From the NCBI RefSeq assembly GCF_900105595.1, contig NZ_LT629784.1:248001-312000 (forward strand): a stretch of DNA of 64,000 bases, given 5' to 3'. Position numbers and translations under genes: made by a program. The notes below the pieces were generated by a model that worked only from the letters and a program-made list of their open reading frames with translations, was not told the DNA's origin and did not search any database. Source of the DNA: Stappia sp. ES.058 (GTDB taxonomy: Bacteria; Pseudomonadota; Alphaproteobacteria; Rhizobiales; Stappiaceae). Shown here in pieces: positions 26,090 through 34,879 of this stretch; position 1 is the first letter of the stretch, and each line of letters begins with the position of its first letter.

Positions 26090-27637
26090 ATGACCGACCA
26101 AGTGCTCATCATCGATTTTGGCTCCCAGGTAACCCAGCTGATCGCGCGCCGCGTGCGCGAGGCTGGCGTTTATTGCGAGATCGTTCCCTTCCAGTCCGCC
26201 GAGGAAGGCTTCCACCGCCTGAATCCCAAGGCGATCATCCTGTCGGGCGGCCCGGCCTCCACTTCGGAGATGGGCAGCCCGCGCGCTCCGCAGCTCGTGT
26301 TCGACAGCGGCCTGCCGGTTTTGGGCATCTGCTACGGCCAGATGACCATGTGCGTGCAGATGGGCGGCAAGGCGGAAGGGTCCGATCACCGCGAATTCGG
26401 CCGCGCCTACGTCGAGATCCAGAAGGACTGCCCGCTGTTTGAAGGCGTGTGGAAGGACGGCGAGCGCCATCAGGTGTGGATGAGCCATGGCGACCGGGTC
26501 ATCGAGCCGCCGGAAGGGTTTGAGATCCTCGCGCGCTCCGATGGCGCCCCCTTCGCGGTCTTCGGCAATCCCGAGCGCAAGACCTACGGCATGATGTTCC
26601 ACCCGGAAGTGGTCCACACGCCGGACGGGGCGAAGCTCCTGTCCAATTTCGTGCACAAGGTGGCAGAGCTCGCCGGCGACTGGAGCATGGCCGCCTACAA
26701 GGATCAGGCGATCGAGGCGATTCGCGCCCAGGTCGGCGATGGCCGCGTGATCTGCGGCCTGTCCGGCGGCGTCGACAGTGCGGTTGCCGCCGTCCTGATC
26801 CACGAGGCGATCGGCGACCAGCTCACCTGCATTTTCGTCGACCACGGCCTGATGCGCCTGAACGAGGCCGAGCAGGTGGTGTCGCTGTTCCGCGAGCACT
26901 ACAATATTCCGCTTGTGCATGTGGATGCCGCCGACACGTTCCTTTCCGCCCTCGAGGGCGAGACCGACCCGGAAAAGAAGCGCAAGACCATCGGCCGGCT
27001 CTTCATTGAGGTGTTCGAGGCCGAGGCCAAGAAGGTCGGCGGCGCGGAGTTCCTGGCACAGGGCACGCTCTATCCCGATGTGATCGAGAGCGTCTCCTTT
27101 ACTGGCGGCCCCTCGGTGACCATCAAGTCGCACCACAATGTCGGCGGTCTGCCGGAGCGCATGAACATGCAGCTCGTCGAGCCGCTGCGCGAACTCTTCA
27201 AGGACGAGGTCCGCGACCTCGGCCGTGAGCTCGGTCTTCCGGACGCCTTCGTCGGCCGTCATCCCTTTCCGGGGCCGGGGCTTGCGATCCGCTGTCCGGG
27301 CGGCGTCACCCGCGAGAAGATGGACATCCTGCGCCAGGCAGATGCGATTTACCTCGACGAGATCGCCAAGGCCGGCCTTTACGATGCCATCTGGCAGGCC
27401 TTCGCCGTGCTTTTGCCGGTGCAGACCGTGGGCGTGATGGGCGACGGGCGCACCTATGAATTCGTCTGCGCGCTGCGCGCCGTGACCTCTGTCGACGGCA
27501 TGACGGCGGACTTCTACCATTTCGACATGGACTTTCTCGGTCGCGCCGCGACCCGCATCATCAACGAGGTGCGCGGCATCAACCGGGTGGTCTACGACGT
27601 GACGTCGAAGCCGCCGGGCACCATCGAGTGGGAATGA
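26090..27637 (+). CDS. guaA: GMP synthase (glutamine-hydrolysing)
   Basis: 515 aa, full length. Class I glutamine amidotransferase domain with nucleophile C81 (GICYGQ) and H171/E173 (FHPEV); ATP-pyrophosphatase P-loop SGGVDS (225-230); C-terminal dimerisation domain ending in GTIEWE. It converts XMP to GMP. The last 12 bases of the gene are repeated at 45375-45386: the 3' end of guaA is the attachment site of the genomic island that follows. guaA is a known insertion hotspot for integrative islands in proteobacteria. The reading frame is restored intact by the insertion. Confidence 0.99.
   Translation: MTDQVLIIDFGSQVTQLIARRVREAGVYCEIVPFQSAEEGFHRLNPKAIILSGGPASTSEMGSPRAPQLVFDSGLPVLGICYGQMTMCVQMGGKAEGSDHREFGRAYVEIQKDCPLFEGVWKDGERHQVWMSHGDRVIEPPEGFEILARSDGAPFAVFGNPERKTYGMMFHPEVVHTPDGAKLLSNFVHKVAELAGDWSMAAYKDQAIEAIRAQVGDGRVICGLSGGVDSAVAAVLIHEAIGDQLTCIFVDHGLMRLNEAEQVVSLFREHYNIPLVHVDAADTFLSALEGETDPEKKRKTIGRLFIEVFEAEAKKVGGAEFLAQGTLYPDVIESVSFTGGPSVTIKSHHNVGGLPERMNMQLVEPLRELFKDEVRDLGRELGLPDAFVGRHPFPGPGLAIRCPGGVTREKMDILRQADAIYLDEIAKAGLYDAIWQAFAVLLPVQTVGVMGDGRTYEFVCALRAVTSVDGMTADFYHFDMDFLGRAATRIINEVRGINRVVYDVTSKPPGTIEWE
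27626..27637 (+). other. attL core: 12 bp direct repeat at the guaA 3' end
   Basis: GAGTGGGAATGA, including the guaA stop codon, recurs exactly at 45375-45386. A chance repeat of a given 12-mer in about 18 kb is unlikely, and this one sits at a known integration hotspot beside an integrase gene. Confidence 0.75.
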
Positions 27638-27718
27638 TTCAGGCCCATCCGAACGCCGCCGAATTTACGCTGCTCTACGACCTAACACACTGAAAGTAAA
27701 AATAAATTCCTCCTATGC

Positions 27719-27735
27719 CTATCGACATCTATCGG
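27719..27735. repeat. Left copy of an inverted repeat pair at the island ends
   Basis: CTATCGACATCTATCGG; its reverse complement differs by one base from the sequence at 45212-45228 near the right end. Each copy itself holds two CTATCG units. These are candidate arm-type integrase binding sites, by position only. Confidence 0.45.
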
Positions 27736-27801
27736 TGGGCATAGATCGGGTTCGGCGGCCTCGCTGACGGGCCTCGCCCCCATTGATCAACCGGAAAAAC
27801 G

Positions 27802-27845
27802 AAAGTACCGTCAGGAGCAATGAGGCTCATGACGGTACTTTTTTC
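27802..27845 (+). terminator. Long hairpin between guaA and the integrase
   Basis: AAAGTACCGTCA (27802-27813) pairs perfectly with TGACGGTACTTT (27830-27841), with an inner GAGC/GCTC extension and a TTT tail. It could end guaA transcription. The same TGACGGTACTTT recurs at 27902 before the integrase and at 45149 near attR, so a recombination-site role is equally possible. Confidence 0.5.
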
Positions 27846-27931
27846 GATATAAAGCACTGAAGTATAAGCGTTTTCTACGCCATCGGCCTCCAAAAACCGC
27901 GTGACGGTACTTTTCCGCGAGGAGACCCGAA

Positions 27932-29188
27932 ATGTTGACCGATGCAGCACTTAAGTGCCTGAAACCAAAAGCCAAAATGTAAAAGGTATCTGATCGTGAC
28001 GGCATGTATGTGCGCGTTGCACCGTCGGGCGCCATCTCGGTCAGGCTCGACTATCGGCTGAACGGCAGGCGGGAGACCGTCTATCTCGGTAGGTATGCCC
28101 GTGACGGGATATAGCTCGCCAGGGCTCGCGAGTTATGCATCGACGCGCGGCGCGCGATCGCCGAAGGGCGGTCCCCCGCCATCGAGAAGCAGCGGGAGAA
28201 GCGCCGGATCAAGGAAGCAAAGAGTTTCGGCCAGTTCGGCGAGAAATGGCTGACCAACGCGACCATGGCCGACAGCACGCGCGCGATGCGTTGCTCCATC
28301 TTCGAACGCGAACTCATGCCCGTCTGGCGGAATCGTCTCCTGACAGAGATCACACCTGATGAACTGCGCGCTCACTGCGGCAAGATTGTCGAACGGGGTG
28401 CGCCTGCAACTGCTATCCATGTGCGGGATATCCTGAAGCAGATCTACGGCTACGCCATTCTGCACGGCGAGAAGGTCGCCAACCCGGCCGATGACGTCGG
28501 CCCGGCCTCGATCGCCACCTTTACGCCGAAGGACCGCGCTCTTTCGCCCGCAGAGATCCGCATCATGTTCAAACAGCTCGAGCATGTCGCGACGCTGCCG
28601 ACGATCCGCCTCGGCATGAAGCTGTACCTCCTCACCATGGTCCGGAAGAGCGAGCTGCAGGATGCAGTATGGGCCGAGATCGATTTCGACAACGCCGTCT
28701 GGACGATCCCGAAGGAGCGCATGAAGCGATCGAAGCCGCACAACGTCTACCTGTGCCGACAGACGTTGGATATCATGATCGCGCTCAAGACCTGCGCCGG
28801 CAACTCACGGTATCTGCTGCCCTCCCGCTATGATGCGGACGCCCCGATGTCGCGCGCGACCTTCAATCGGATCACCTATGCCGTCGTCGACTTGGCCAAG
28901 AAGGAGGGGCTGCCGCTGGAGCCTTTCACGGTCCATGATCTGCGTCGAACGGGCTCGACGCTGTTAAACGAGCTGGGCTTTAACAGCGACTGGATCGAAA
29001 AGTGCCTTGCGCACGAGGACGGGCGTTCATCACGTGGCGTTTATAACAAGGCTGAGTATGAGGTGCAGCGTCGGCATATGATGCGGCAGTGGGCGGATAC
29101 CGTTGATGCCTGGATCGACGGTCGGAAGCACGCCCCAACGCTTCTGCCGCCAACCATGCCTGTGATGGAGCTTGATCCCGCCCTTTGA
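27932..29188 (+). pseudogene. P4-type tyrosine integrase with two in-frame stop codons
   Basis: Read from ATG 27932 (behind GAGGAG) this is one continuous frame of about 418 codons, interrupted by TAA at 27980-27982 and TAG at 28112-28114. Both fall in the N-terminal DUF4102 domain (LTDAALKCLKPKAK, then DGMYVRVAPSGAISVRLDYRLNGRRETVYLGRYARDG). The rest is intact from about 28115. The core-binding domain is followed by a catalytic domain with MVRKSEL (first arginine), HDLRRTGSTLL (HxxR), LAHED and the nucleophile tyrosine in GVYNKAEY. An internal ATG at 28265 could give a 307 aa protein with the whole catalytic domain but no arm-binding domain. It is adjacent to guaA and reads into the island, as expected for the island integrase. 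Confidence 0.85.
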
Positions 29189-29438
29189 CCGGTCGGGTTT
29201 TGCGCTTGGTGACATCAGGGTGCTGTGCTCGACGGATCGGCGTAGCCCGCCGTGCCGTGAGCCAAGCCTCGACCTCGGCCAAGTCCCATACGATACAACG
29301 CGGAGACAGCGCGAACCGGCGGGGAAACTCGCCACGCTGCTCCATTTCATAAATCGTGCTGTCAGCCATCGGCACCATCTCGCGCAGTTGGTGGCGCCGG
29401 ATTGTTCGCCTGATTTGGGTGGTTTCCGTCTTCGGCAT
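28980..29438 (-). CDS. AlpA-family DNA-binding regulator / excisionase-like
   Basis: 152 aa from ATG 29438, with AAGGAG 7 bp before it. The first ~65 residues are a typical AlpA/MerR-like winged helix: TIRRHQLREMVPMADSTIYEMEQRGEFPRRFALSPRCIVWDLAEVEAWLTARR. AlpA proteins activate the integrase or direct excision in P4-like islands. The remaining ~85 residues are low-complexity and overlap the integrase 3' end on the other strand by 209 bp. They look like read-through past a lost natural stop, so the functional protein is probably the N-terminal part. Confidence 0.75.
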   Translation of the reverse strand: MPKTETTQIRRTIRRHQLREMVPMADSTIYEMEQRGEFPRRFALSPRCIVWDLAEVEAWLTARRATPIRRAQHPDVTKRKTRPVKGRDQAPSQAWLAAEALGRASDRRSRHQRYPPTAASYADAAPHTQPCYKRHVMNARPRAQGTFRSSRC

Positions 29439-29710
29439 TCTCAATCTCCTTCATTGCCAAGGCGATTGAGAACGATAGATGTCAATGCTGGAAGCCCCTT
29501 CGAACTGCCGTGCGGCGATTTCGGGCTATAGCGTACACATCGGCGGGTTTCTCTCGGCTGCTAGTTGCCGCATACGACGAATAGGCGCTGATGGACGAGC
29601 CGGGATGGTGAGAGGCCCGAGACTAGACGGGAGCCCGAGGCAGACACAACTCCCTTCAGCATCCAGCCCGCGCCCAAAGCCTGCATCCCGTCGGGAGCGC
29701 AGGCATGTCT

Positions 29711-30697
29711 TCAGGTCCGGTAGTCCCAAGGCGCCGCGACAAAGCCATAGCCCTGTTTGGCGCGCTCGACATAGCCAAAGCCCGGAAAATCCAGATGCAT
29801 GCCTGCGACCATCATCCCGACCGTCGCCGTAATATCCAGGACCCTGGCCCGTGTGGCTGCAGCGGCCGCCTTGTCTGTATCCAGCGCGAACCCCCAGTCC
29901 GGATTGGCGAACTGGTAGGCAGGCGCAATCAGCAGATCGCCCCAGATCAGGAGGCTTTCGCGGCCACTGTCCAACCGCAGCCCCATATGCCCCGGCGTAT
30001 GGCCCGGCATCGCAACACTCGTCAGACCCGGCGCGATTTCGTCCCCCGGCGTGATCAATGTCTTTTCTGCTTCATAAGGCGCGACCATTGCGCGTGACAT
30101 ATCAAGTCCCTGCTGAACCTCTTTCGGCATCGACGCGTAGACCCCCGCATCGAAGGTAAAGGCCCAATCCGCCTCGGATGCGATCATCCGTGCCTTGGGC
30201 AGTCGCGCCGCGCCGCTGTTTGGGTCCGTCATGCCGCCGACGTGATCGGGGTGCAGATGGGTGAGAAACACCGTATCGACCTCATCTGTCGCGATGCCTG
30301 CCGCCGCCAGCGCCGCGTGCCATCCGCCAAGCGTCGGCGCCAGGCCTGCGGGGGAACCGGTGTCCACGGCAATCACTCGACCCCCGGCGCGGATCACATA
30401 GCCGTTGATGCCGATGGCGATGGCTGCCGGATCATGCGGCTTGTGCGCCAGTTTGGCCGCAGCGCTCGCCTTTGCCTCGTCGTAGCCGGGAATCATTTCC
30501 TTCGGGCGTTGGATCATCCCATCCATCAGGGCGATCACCTCGATTTTGCCCACCATTCGGCGCTGAAACTGCGGTGTCGTCGGCGCGCGAACACTCTCCG
30601 CTTCTGCCGCGTGTGCAAGACGCAACAACGCCGGCGCTGCAAGTGCTGCTGGCGCCAGTACCGCGCCCCGCATGAAAATCCGTCTGGAAACTGTCAT
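29711..30697 (-). CDS. Tat-exported MBL-fold metallo-hydrolase
   Basis: 328 aa from ATG 30697 (GGAAGG 7 bp upstream; an ATG 3 bp earlier is possible). The N-terminus MTVSRRIFMRGAVLAPAALAAP has the SRRxF twin-arginine motif, cut near AHA at residue 30. The metallo-beta-lactamase fold has the zinc motif T-H-L-H-P-D-H (H147, H149, D151, H152), a later H in AMPGHTPGHMGL and the D in LLIWGDLL. Members include quorum-quenching lactonases and other hydrolases; the substrate is unknown. It is divergent from a LysR gene. The 252 bp downstream toward the AlpA gene contain no convincing gene. Confidence 0.85.
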   Translation of the reverse strand: MTVSRRIFMRGAVLAPAALAAPALLRLAHAAEAESVRAPTTPQFQRRMVGKIEVIALMDGMIQRPKEMIPGYDEAKASAAAKLAHKPHDPAAIAIGINGYVIRAGGRVIAVDTGSPAGLAPTLGGWHAALAAAGIATDEVDTVFLTHLHPDHVGGMTDPNSGAARLPKARMIASEADWAFTFDAGVYASMPKEVQQGLDMSRAMVAPYEAEKTLITPGDEIAPGLTSVAMPGHTPGHMGLRLDSGRESLLIWGDLLIAPAYQFANPDWGFALDTDKAAAAATRARVLDITATVGMMVAGMHLDFPGFGYVERAKQGYGFVAAPWDYRT

Positions 30698-30798
30698 CAT
30701 CGATCCTTCCATTGAGTGTGTTGTCTGGACCCATAAGTAGAGATAATGATAAATCTACGGTATCACTGATACTCTTATAGAAGACATAAGGCATGCTT

Positions 30799-31731
30799 AT
30801 GGAAAACATTGCCGCCCTGCGATCGCTTGTGGCCGCCTGCGAAACCGGCTCCCTTTCGGCCGCCGCCCGACGTCTCGGCATCACCCAGCCTGCCGTCAGC
30901 CAGCAGATTGCCGCCCTGGAGCAGTCATTGGGGCTCACGCTTGTCGTGCGCGGCCGTAACGGCGTGCGCCCGACCGAAGCGGGCAGCCTGGCCGTCAGCC
31001 ATGGCGTCGAGGTGCTCGCCCGGCTGTCACAGATGCAGGATGCGCTCGCCGCACTGCGGTCCTCACCCGACGGTCGCCTGGGTCTCTCCTGCGCGTTTCT
31101 GGTGGCGCAAAGCCTGCTCGTGCCCGTGCTTGCCGATTTGCGCCGCACCCATCCGAAGCTGAAGATCGAGTTCCGTGCCACCGACGATCTGGTCGATCTT
31201 GTCGAAGCCGGACTTGATCTGGCGATCCAGGCAAGCACTGATGGCGCCCGCAACGGCACTGTGCGCAAACTGGCCGAGATCGAGCTTTGCCTTGTCGCAT
31301 CGCGCAGCTATCTCGACCGTGTGGGAAGACCGAAAGTACCGGCGGACCTGCTTCCCCTCGACTACATCCAGTACCGGGACGATCCTGCCGAAAATACGAT
31401 CGTCTTTGCCGATGGTGGGACTGCTCCTGTCACCGTTTCCTTTGCTGCACAGATGCCCAATCTCATTCTGCACGCCGTGCAGAACCATCTGGGCTTCGCG
31501 AAGGCGCCCCGATATCTCATGGCCGACCTTCTGGCTCGCGGCGATGCCGAAATCATTCTGCCCGAGCGCCCTCTGGTCCCCAAGCTGCTCTACCTGATCC
31601 GCGCGCCCGGTCTGGCTGCCAGTCGCCGTGTCAGCCTGTTCATGGATCGCTTCATCGAAGAGCTGGCACGCACACCGGACATAGAGCTGGCGCGCGACCT
31701 GAGGTCGGTCGCGGCGCCGGAGGGGTCATAA
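30799..31731 (+). CDS. LysR-family regulator divergent from the MBL hydrolase
   Basis: 310 aa from ATG 30799 (AAGG 8 bp upstream; ATG 30793 also in frame). HTH: NIAALRSLVAACETGSLSAAARRLGITQPAVSQQIAALEQSLG; effector-binding domain ~90-300. The 101 bp shared intergenic region with the MBL gene is AT-rich and holds the likely binding site, suggesting it regulates that hydrolase. Confidence 0.9.
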   Translation: MENIAALRSLVAACETGSLSAAARRLGITQPAVSQQIAALEQSLGLTLVVRGRNGVRPTEAGSLAVSHGVEVLARLSQMQDALAALRSSPDGRLGLSCAFLVAQSLLVPVLADLRRTHPKLKIEFRATDDLVDLVEAGLDLAIQASTDGARNGTVRKLAEIELCLVASRSYLDRVGRPKVPADLLPLDYIQYRDDPAENTIVFADGGTAPVTVSFAAQMPNLILHAVQNHLGFAKAPRYLMADLLARGDAEIILPERPLVPKLLYLIRAPGLAASRRVSLFMDRFIEELARTPDIELARDLRSVAAPEGS

Positions 31732-31765
31732 GACGATGCGCGGGCCTTGGCCAGGAGCCGGCGGT

Positions 31766-32065
31766 TCAACTTGATCTGGGCAGATCCTCCATCACCTCGT
31801 AGGTTTGGAGGTCACCTTTCATCCGGTCACCCCAGGTCTTCAGGAACACCAGCGTCTCCGCTCTTGCAAGATGGGCCGTGAGCGCGTCCTGATCCCGCCA
31901 GCGCTCGGCAACCAGGAAGCGTCCCGTTGGCCCGTCATCCAGTGTGAAGCCGTAGAACAGGCATCCCTCTTCGGTCTTTGTGCCGAGACTGATCGCCTGA
32001 ACGTCGCGGACGAAGGCGTCGACGTTCAGCGGATCAATGTGGATGTAACCCATGAGTATCAGCAT
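31766..32065 (-). CDS. Antibiotic biosynthesis monooxygenase (ABM/YgiN-like) domain protein
   Basis: 99 aa single-domain ABM protein: IHIDPLNVDAFVRDVQAISLGTKTEEGCLFYGFTLDD, then FLVAERWRDQDALTAHLARAE. It forms a ferredoxin-like dimeric barrel. YgiN-type members act on quinols or serve as cofactor-free monooxygenases. Start ATG 32065 with GGGAGG upstream. It lies 16 bp after the oxidoreductase gene on the same strand and is probably in one operon, as ABM/oxidoreductase pairs often are. Confidence 0.85.
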   Translation of the reverse strand: MLILMGYIHIDPLNVDAFVRDVQAISLGTKTEEGCLFYGFTLDDGPTGRFLVAERWRDQDALTAHLARAETLVFLKTWGDRMKGDLQTYEVMEDLPRSS

Positions 32066-32081
32066 GTCGGTAACCTCCCGT

Positions 32082-33098
32082 TTATCTGTCGGCCGTCAGC
32101 ACGATCTTTCCCTGGATATGACCCTTGGCGGCGCGTTCATGTGCCTGGCGTGCCTCGGCGAGCGGATAGGTGCTGTCGATGACTGTGCGGATCGTCCCGT
32201 CATCGAGCAGGCGGGCGAGTTCCGTCAGTTGAGCACCGCTGGAGCGGACCTGGGTTGCGGACACGGTGATGCCTCGCTTTTCGGCCTCTTCGGCATCCGA
32301 AAAGCCAAGCGGATAGACCGGAAACAGGGCGCCTCCGCGCTTCAGGGTCTGGAGAAAACGACCCGTCGTCGGACCACCCACCGCATCGACGACAAGATCG
32401 AGCTCGTGGGCGACGTCCTCGGGAGGGGTTTTGGTGTAGTCGATGAACTCGCCGGCCCCGAGGTCGCGCAGGGTGGCCTCATGTCTGCTTGAGGCTACAG
32501 CCATGACCCGCGCGCCCTTCAGCTTCGCCACCTGCACCGCGAAATGGCCGACGCCGCCTGCGGCCCCGTTCACCAGCACGGTCTTGCCCTCAAGCGGGAC
32601 CGGCTGATGCAGGAGGGGCTGCAGCGGGTTCGGTTCGCTGTGCCCGAGTTCCACCATGAACTGCCAGGCGGTGAGCAACGACATGGGGGCTGCGGCGGCA
32701 TGAATGTGATCGATGCCGGCAGGCTTCCCCGCAAGTTCCGACGCCGGCACGGTGACATATTCCGCATAGGCCTTGCTTTCCCCGACGCTGAAGAAGCGCA
32801 CCATGGAATAGACCTCGTCGCCGGCGGAAAAGCCCTCGACATCCTCGGCGACCGCCTCGACAACACCTGAGATGTCGGTACCCGGAATGAGCGGGAAGTC
32901 CACCTGCGGGCGCCATTCCGGCGGAAGCGTCGTGAAGCCGTCGCGCAGGTACCAGTCGGGAGGATTGATGCCGATGGCATGAACGCGAACCAGGACTTCG
33001 CCCGACCCCGGTACGGGTTTCGGCGCATCTTCGTATTGCAGGACGTCCGGGCCGCCGAAGGCATGGATCCGGACGGCTTTCATTGTTTCATTCGACAT
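32082..33098 (-). CDS. NADP-dependent MDR-family oxidoreductase (quinone reductase-like)
   Basis: 338 aa medium-chain dehydrogenase/reductase without the catalytic zinc cysteines. GroES-like N-terminal domain (~1-130), Rossmann domain with VNGAAGGVGHFAVQVAKLKGARV (~178-200). It resembles zeta-crystallin-like quinone oxidoreductases acting on quinones or enones. Start ATG 33098 behind AAAGGA. A TetR gene was once divergent from it: at 33206 only the first 28 codons survive. A truncated second copy of this gene's 5' end exists at 35803-35959. Confidence 0.9.
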   Translation of the reverse strand: MSNETMKAVRIHAFGGPDVLQYEDAPKPVPGSGEVLVRVHAIGINPPDWYLRDGFTTLPPEWRPQVDFPLIPGTDISGVVEAVAEDVEGFSAGDEVYSMVRFFSVGESKAYAEYVTVPASELAGKPAGIDHIHAAAAPMSLLTAWQFMVELGHSEPNPLQPLLHQPVPLEGKTVLVNGAAGGVGHFAVQVAKLKGARVMAVASSRHEATLRDLGAGEFIDYTKTPPEDVAHELDLVVDAVGGPTTGRFLQTLKRGGALFPVYPLGFSDAEEAEKRGITVSATQVRSSGAQLTELARLLDDGTIRTVIDSTYPLAEARQAHERAAKGHIQGKIVLTADR

Positions 33099-33132
33099 GG
33101 CTTTGTCCTTTCAAGGCAAGCGTGCCACAGCT

Positions 33133-33176
33133 GGAGCACTGCCCCGTATTATGTGGAGCGATGCCCCGTTTAAACG
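33133..33176. promoter_or_regulatory. Candidate TetR operator repeats between oxidoreductase and TetR remnant (copy 1)
   Basis: GGAGCACTGCCCCGT (33133-33147) and GGAGCGATGCCCCGT (33155-33169) repeat at 22 bp spacing. The second runs into the palindrome CCGTTTAAACGG (33167-33178 region). The same pair with small changes lies at 35995-36009 and 36017-36031 before the intact TetR gene, which supports function. Confidence 0.5.
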
Positions 33177-33205
33177 GATCACTGCTCCATTTGTCAAGCC
33201 ATGTG

Positions 33206-33290
33206 ATGAGATCAGGCGCCCGAAAGAACGACGACCACATCCTCGCTGTCGCCCGCGACCTTCTATCCGGGGAGGGCGCCGATGCGTCGC
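33206..33290 (+). pseudogene. 5' remnant of a TetR regulator
   Basis: Codons 1-28 (MRSGARKNDDHILAVARDLL to GADAS) match the start of the intact TetR gene at 36068 with only a few substitutions. Homology then stops at about 33290 and the frame runs into unrelated sequence. It lies in the position expected for the divergent regulator of the oxidoreductase gene. Confidence 0.8.
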
Positions 33291-33395
33291 GAAACGCATC
33301 TCCCTTGTCAACGAGAACTGGTTTCTCTTTGAAGCCGCCTGCTGAGGATGACGGTCCGGACACCTGTTCGACGTCGCCCAAAGTATACGCCGCGA

Positions 33396-34334
33396 CTACG
33401 CACTGCCCTGCAGGGGGAACCGCGCGGTACCACACTGGCCGAACGTACGCGCGTGATGGCGGGGCGTCGTGCCCGTGACGCGTTTGAAGGCCGTTCTGAA
33501 CGCGCTTTCCGATTCATAGCCGAGGGAATGGGCAATCGCGCCGATGGGTTCGCCGTGCTCCAGACTGCGTCCGGCGAGGAGCATTCGCCAGCGCGTGAGA
33601 TACTCGATCGGACTTTCGCCGACCAACCGGCGAAACTGCGCGGCAAAGCTGGCGCGCGACATGCCGGCTTCAGTGGCGAGCGTTTCCACCGTCCAGCGCC
33701 GTGATGGCTCTCGGTGGATCGCCCCGATGGCTGCCCCCACCCGTTGATCCGACAGCGCGAACAGCCAGCCGATACCCTTGTTGTCATTCAGATAGAGACG
33801 GAGCGCCTCGATGAAGGTCATGCACGCGAGTTGCTGTGCGATGAGGATGCCGCCCGGCTTGAGATCGGTCAGTTCCTGCTGCATCCGCTCGAAGGCCCAG
33901 CGCAGCGTCTCGGCCTCGGTCTCGCCGCGCAAATGGACGATTGGCGGCAGCGTGCCGAGCAAAATCTCCGCCTGCGGCCCGGCGAGCGCAAAATGTCCGC
34001 CGAGCACCGTCACTCCGGTGCCGTCGTTGAGCTTGACGAGGGCTCCCTCTTCAGCACCGAGAAAGTGGCGCCGCCAGTCCTCGGGAGGCAGGCTCAGGTC
34101 ACTGGCGATTTGAAACGGCCGGCCGCGCGGCAGCATGAAGCAATCATCCTTCTGCAGAAACACAGGCTCGCCCGCGCCTTCCACCGCGATCCAGCACGCG
34201 CCGGCAGTTACCGCGTAGCATTTGATGGCCTCCTGGGCGTCAAAGCCGATCGACCAGCTCCCACCGGCTTCGAAGCCGCCCACGAGATAGCTTCGCAGTC
34301 GCAGAAACGAGATGATATCGGATAGCGGGTCCAT
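33396..34334 (-). CDS. AraC-family regulator with cupin-type N-terminus
   Basis: 312 aa from ATG 34334; the frame is open to 34571 but the family start MDPLSDIISFLRLRSYLVGG fits 34334. N-terminal cupin_6-like ligand domain (~1-180); C-terminal double helix-turn-helix (~215-300) with RWTVETLATEAGMSRASFAAQFRRLVGESPIEYLTRWRM and IAHSLGYESESAFRTAFKRVTGTTP. It is divergent from the DUF4345 and oxidoreductase genes at 34447-35815 and probably controls them. Such AraC/oxidoreductase pairs are common in aldehyde or quinone responses. Confidence 0.9.
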   Translation of the reverse strand: MDPLSDIISFLRLRSYLVGGFEAGGSWSIGFDAQEAIKCYAVTAGACWIAVEGAGEPVFLQKDDCFMLPRGRPFQIASDLSLPPEDWRRHFLGAEEGALVKLNDGTGVTVLGGHFALAGPQAEILLGTLPPIVHLRGETEAETLRWAFERMQQELTDLKPGGILIAQQLACMTFIEALRLYLNDNKGIGWLFALSDQRVGAAIGAIHREPSRRWTVETLATEAGMSRASFAAQFRRLVGESPIEYLTRWRMLLAGRSLEHGEPIGAIAHSLGYESESAFRTAFKRVTGTTPRHHARTFGQCGTARFPLQGSA

Positions 34335-34446
34335 CCTGGATGATCTCCAACAAAGATAGGATTTTGGCGCATAGATCGTCTGAAGTCGACTACCTATAAT
34401 TGGATGCTCTTCCGGTTCGGCGAATATTTTCTCGAGGAGATCGGCT

Positions 34447-34815
34447 TTGACATTTGAGATGTTGGCGCTCGTCATGACGGCCGCCTGTTGCGCTCTCGGC
34501 GTCCGCTTCATCTTCTTCGGCGGGAGCGTGCTCAAAGAGTGGGGGCTCGAAAGCACGGCTGGAGCGATCATTCTGTTTCGCCGGATGGGCGCGATGTATC
34601 TCGCCCTCGCTCTGATGTTTTATCTCGGCAGAACGGCCGCCCCTTCGGAAATCCGCTCAATGGTGTGCCTGGTCATGGGCGGAACGTCCTTCCTGTTGGC
34701 GGGTCTTGGGCTGTCCGAATTTTTGGCTCGACGTGCCAGTGCGGGCATTTTTCGTTCGGCCGTCGCGGAGGCGGTGCTTGGGGCAGCCTTCATCTGGGTT
34801 TGGTGGGCGGGCTGA
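34447..34815 (+). CDS. Small membrane protein, DUF4345-like
   Basis: 122 aa with four predicted membrane helices. The TTG start at 34447 is supported by GGAG 7 bp upstream; an ATG at 34459 is the alternative. Segments such as ILFRRMGAMYLALALMFYLGR match the DUF4345 family of small integral membrane proteins with no assigned function. It precedes the oxidoreductase gene by 64 bp and is probably co-transcribed with it. Confidence 0.65.
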   Translation: MTFEMLALVMTAACCALGVRFIFFGGSVLKEWGLESTAGAIILFRRMGAMYLALALMFYLGRTAAPSEIRSMVCLVMGGTSFLLAGLGLSEFLARRASAGIFRSAVAEAVLGAAFIWVWWAG

Positions 34816-34879
34816 TGAGCACGATGCGTTTTACGCTGCGAACTGATTTTAGAGCTGAGCAAACGGACGAGAACAATTC

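Noticed and set aside
29479..29832. Plus-strand frame of 117 codons between the AlpA and MBL genes
   Set aside because: Basic low-complexity sequence that overlaps the MBL 3' end; no ribosome-binding site or recognisable domain.
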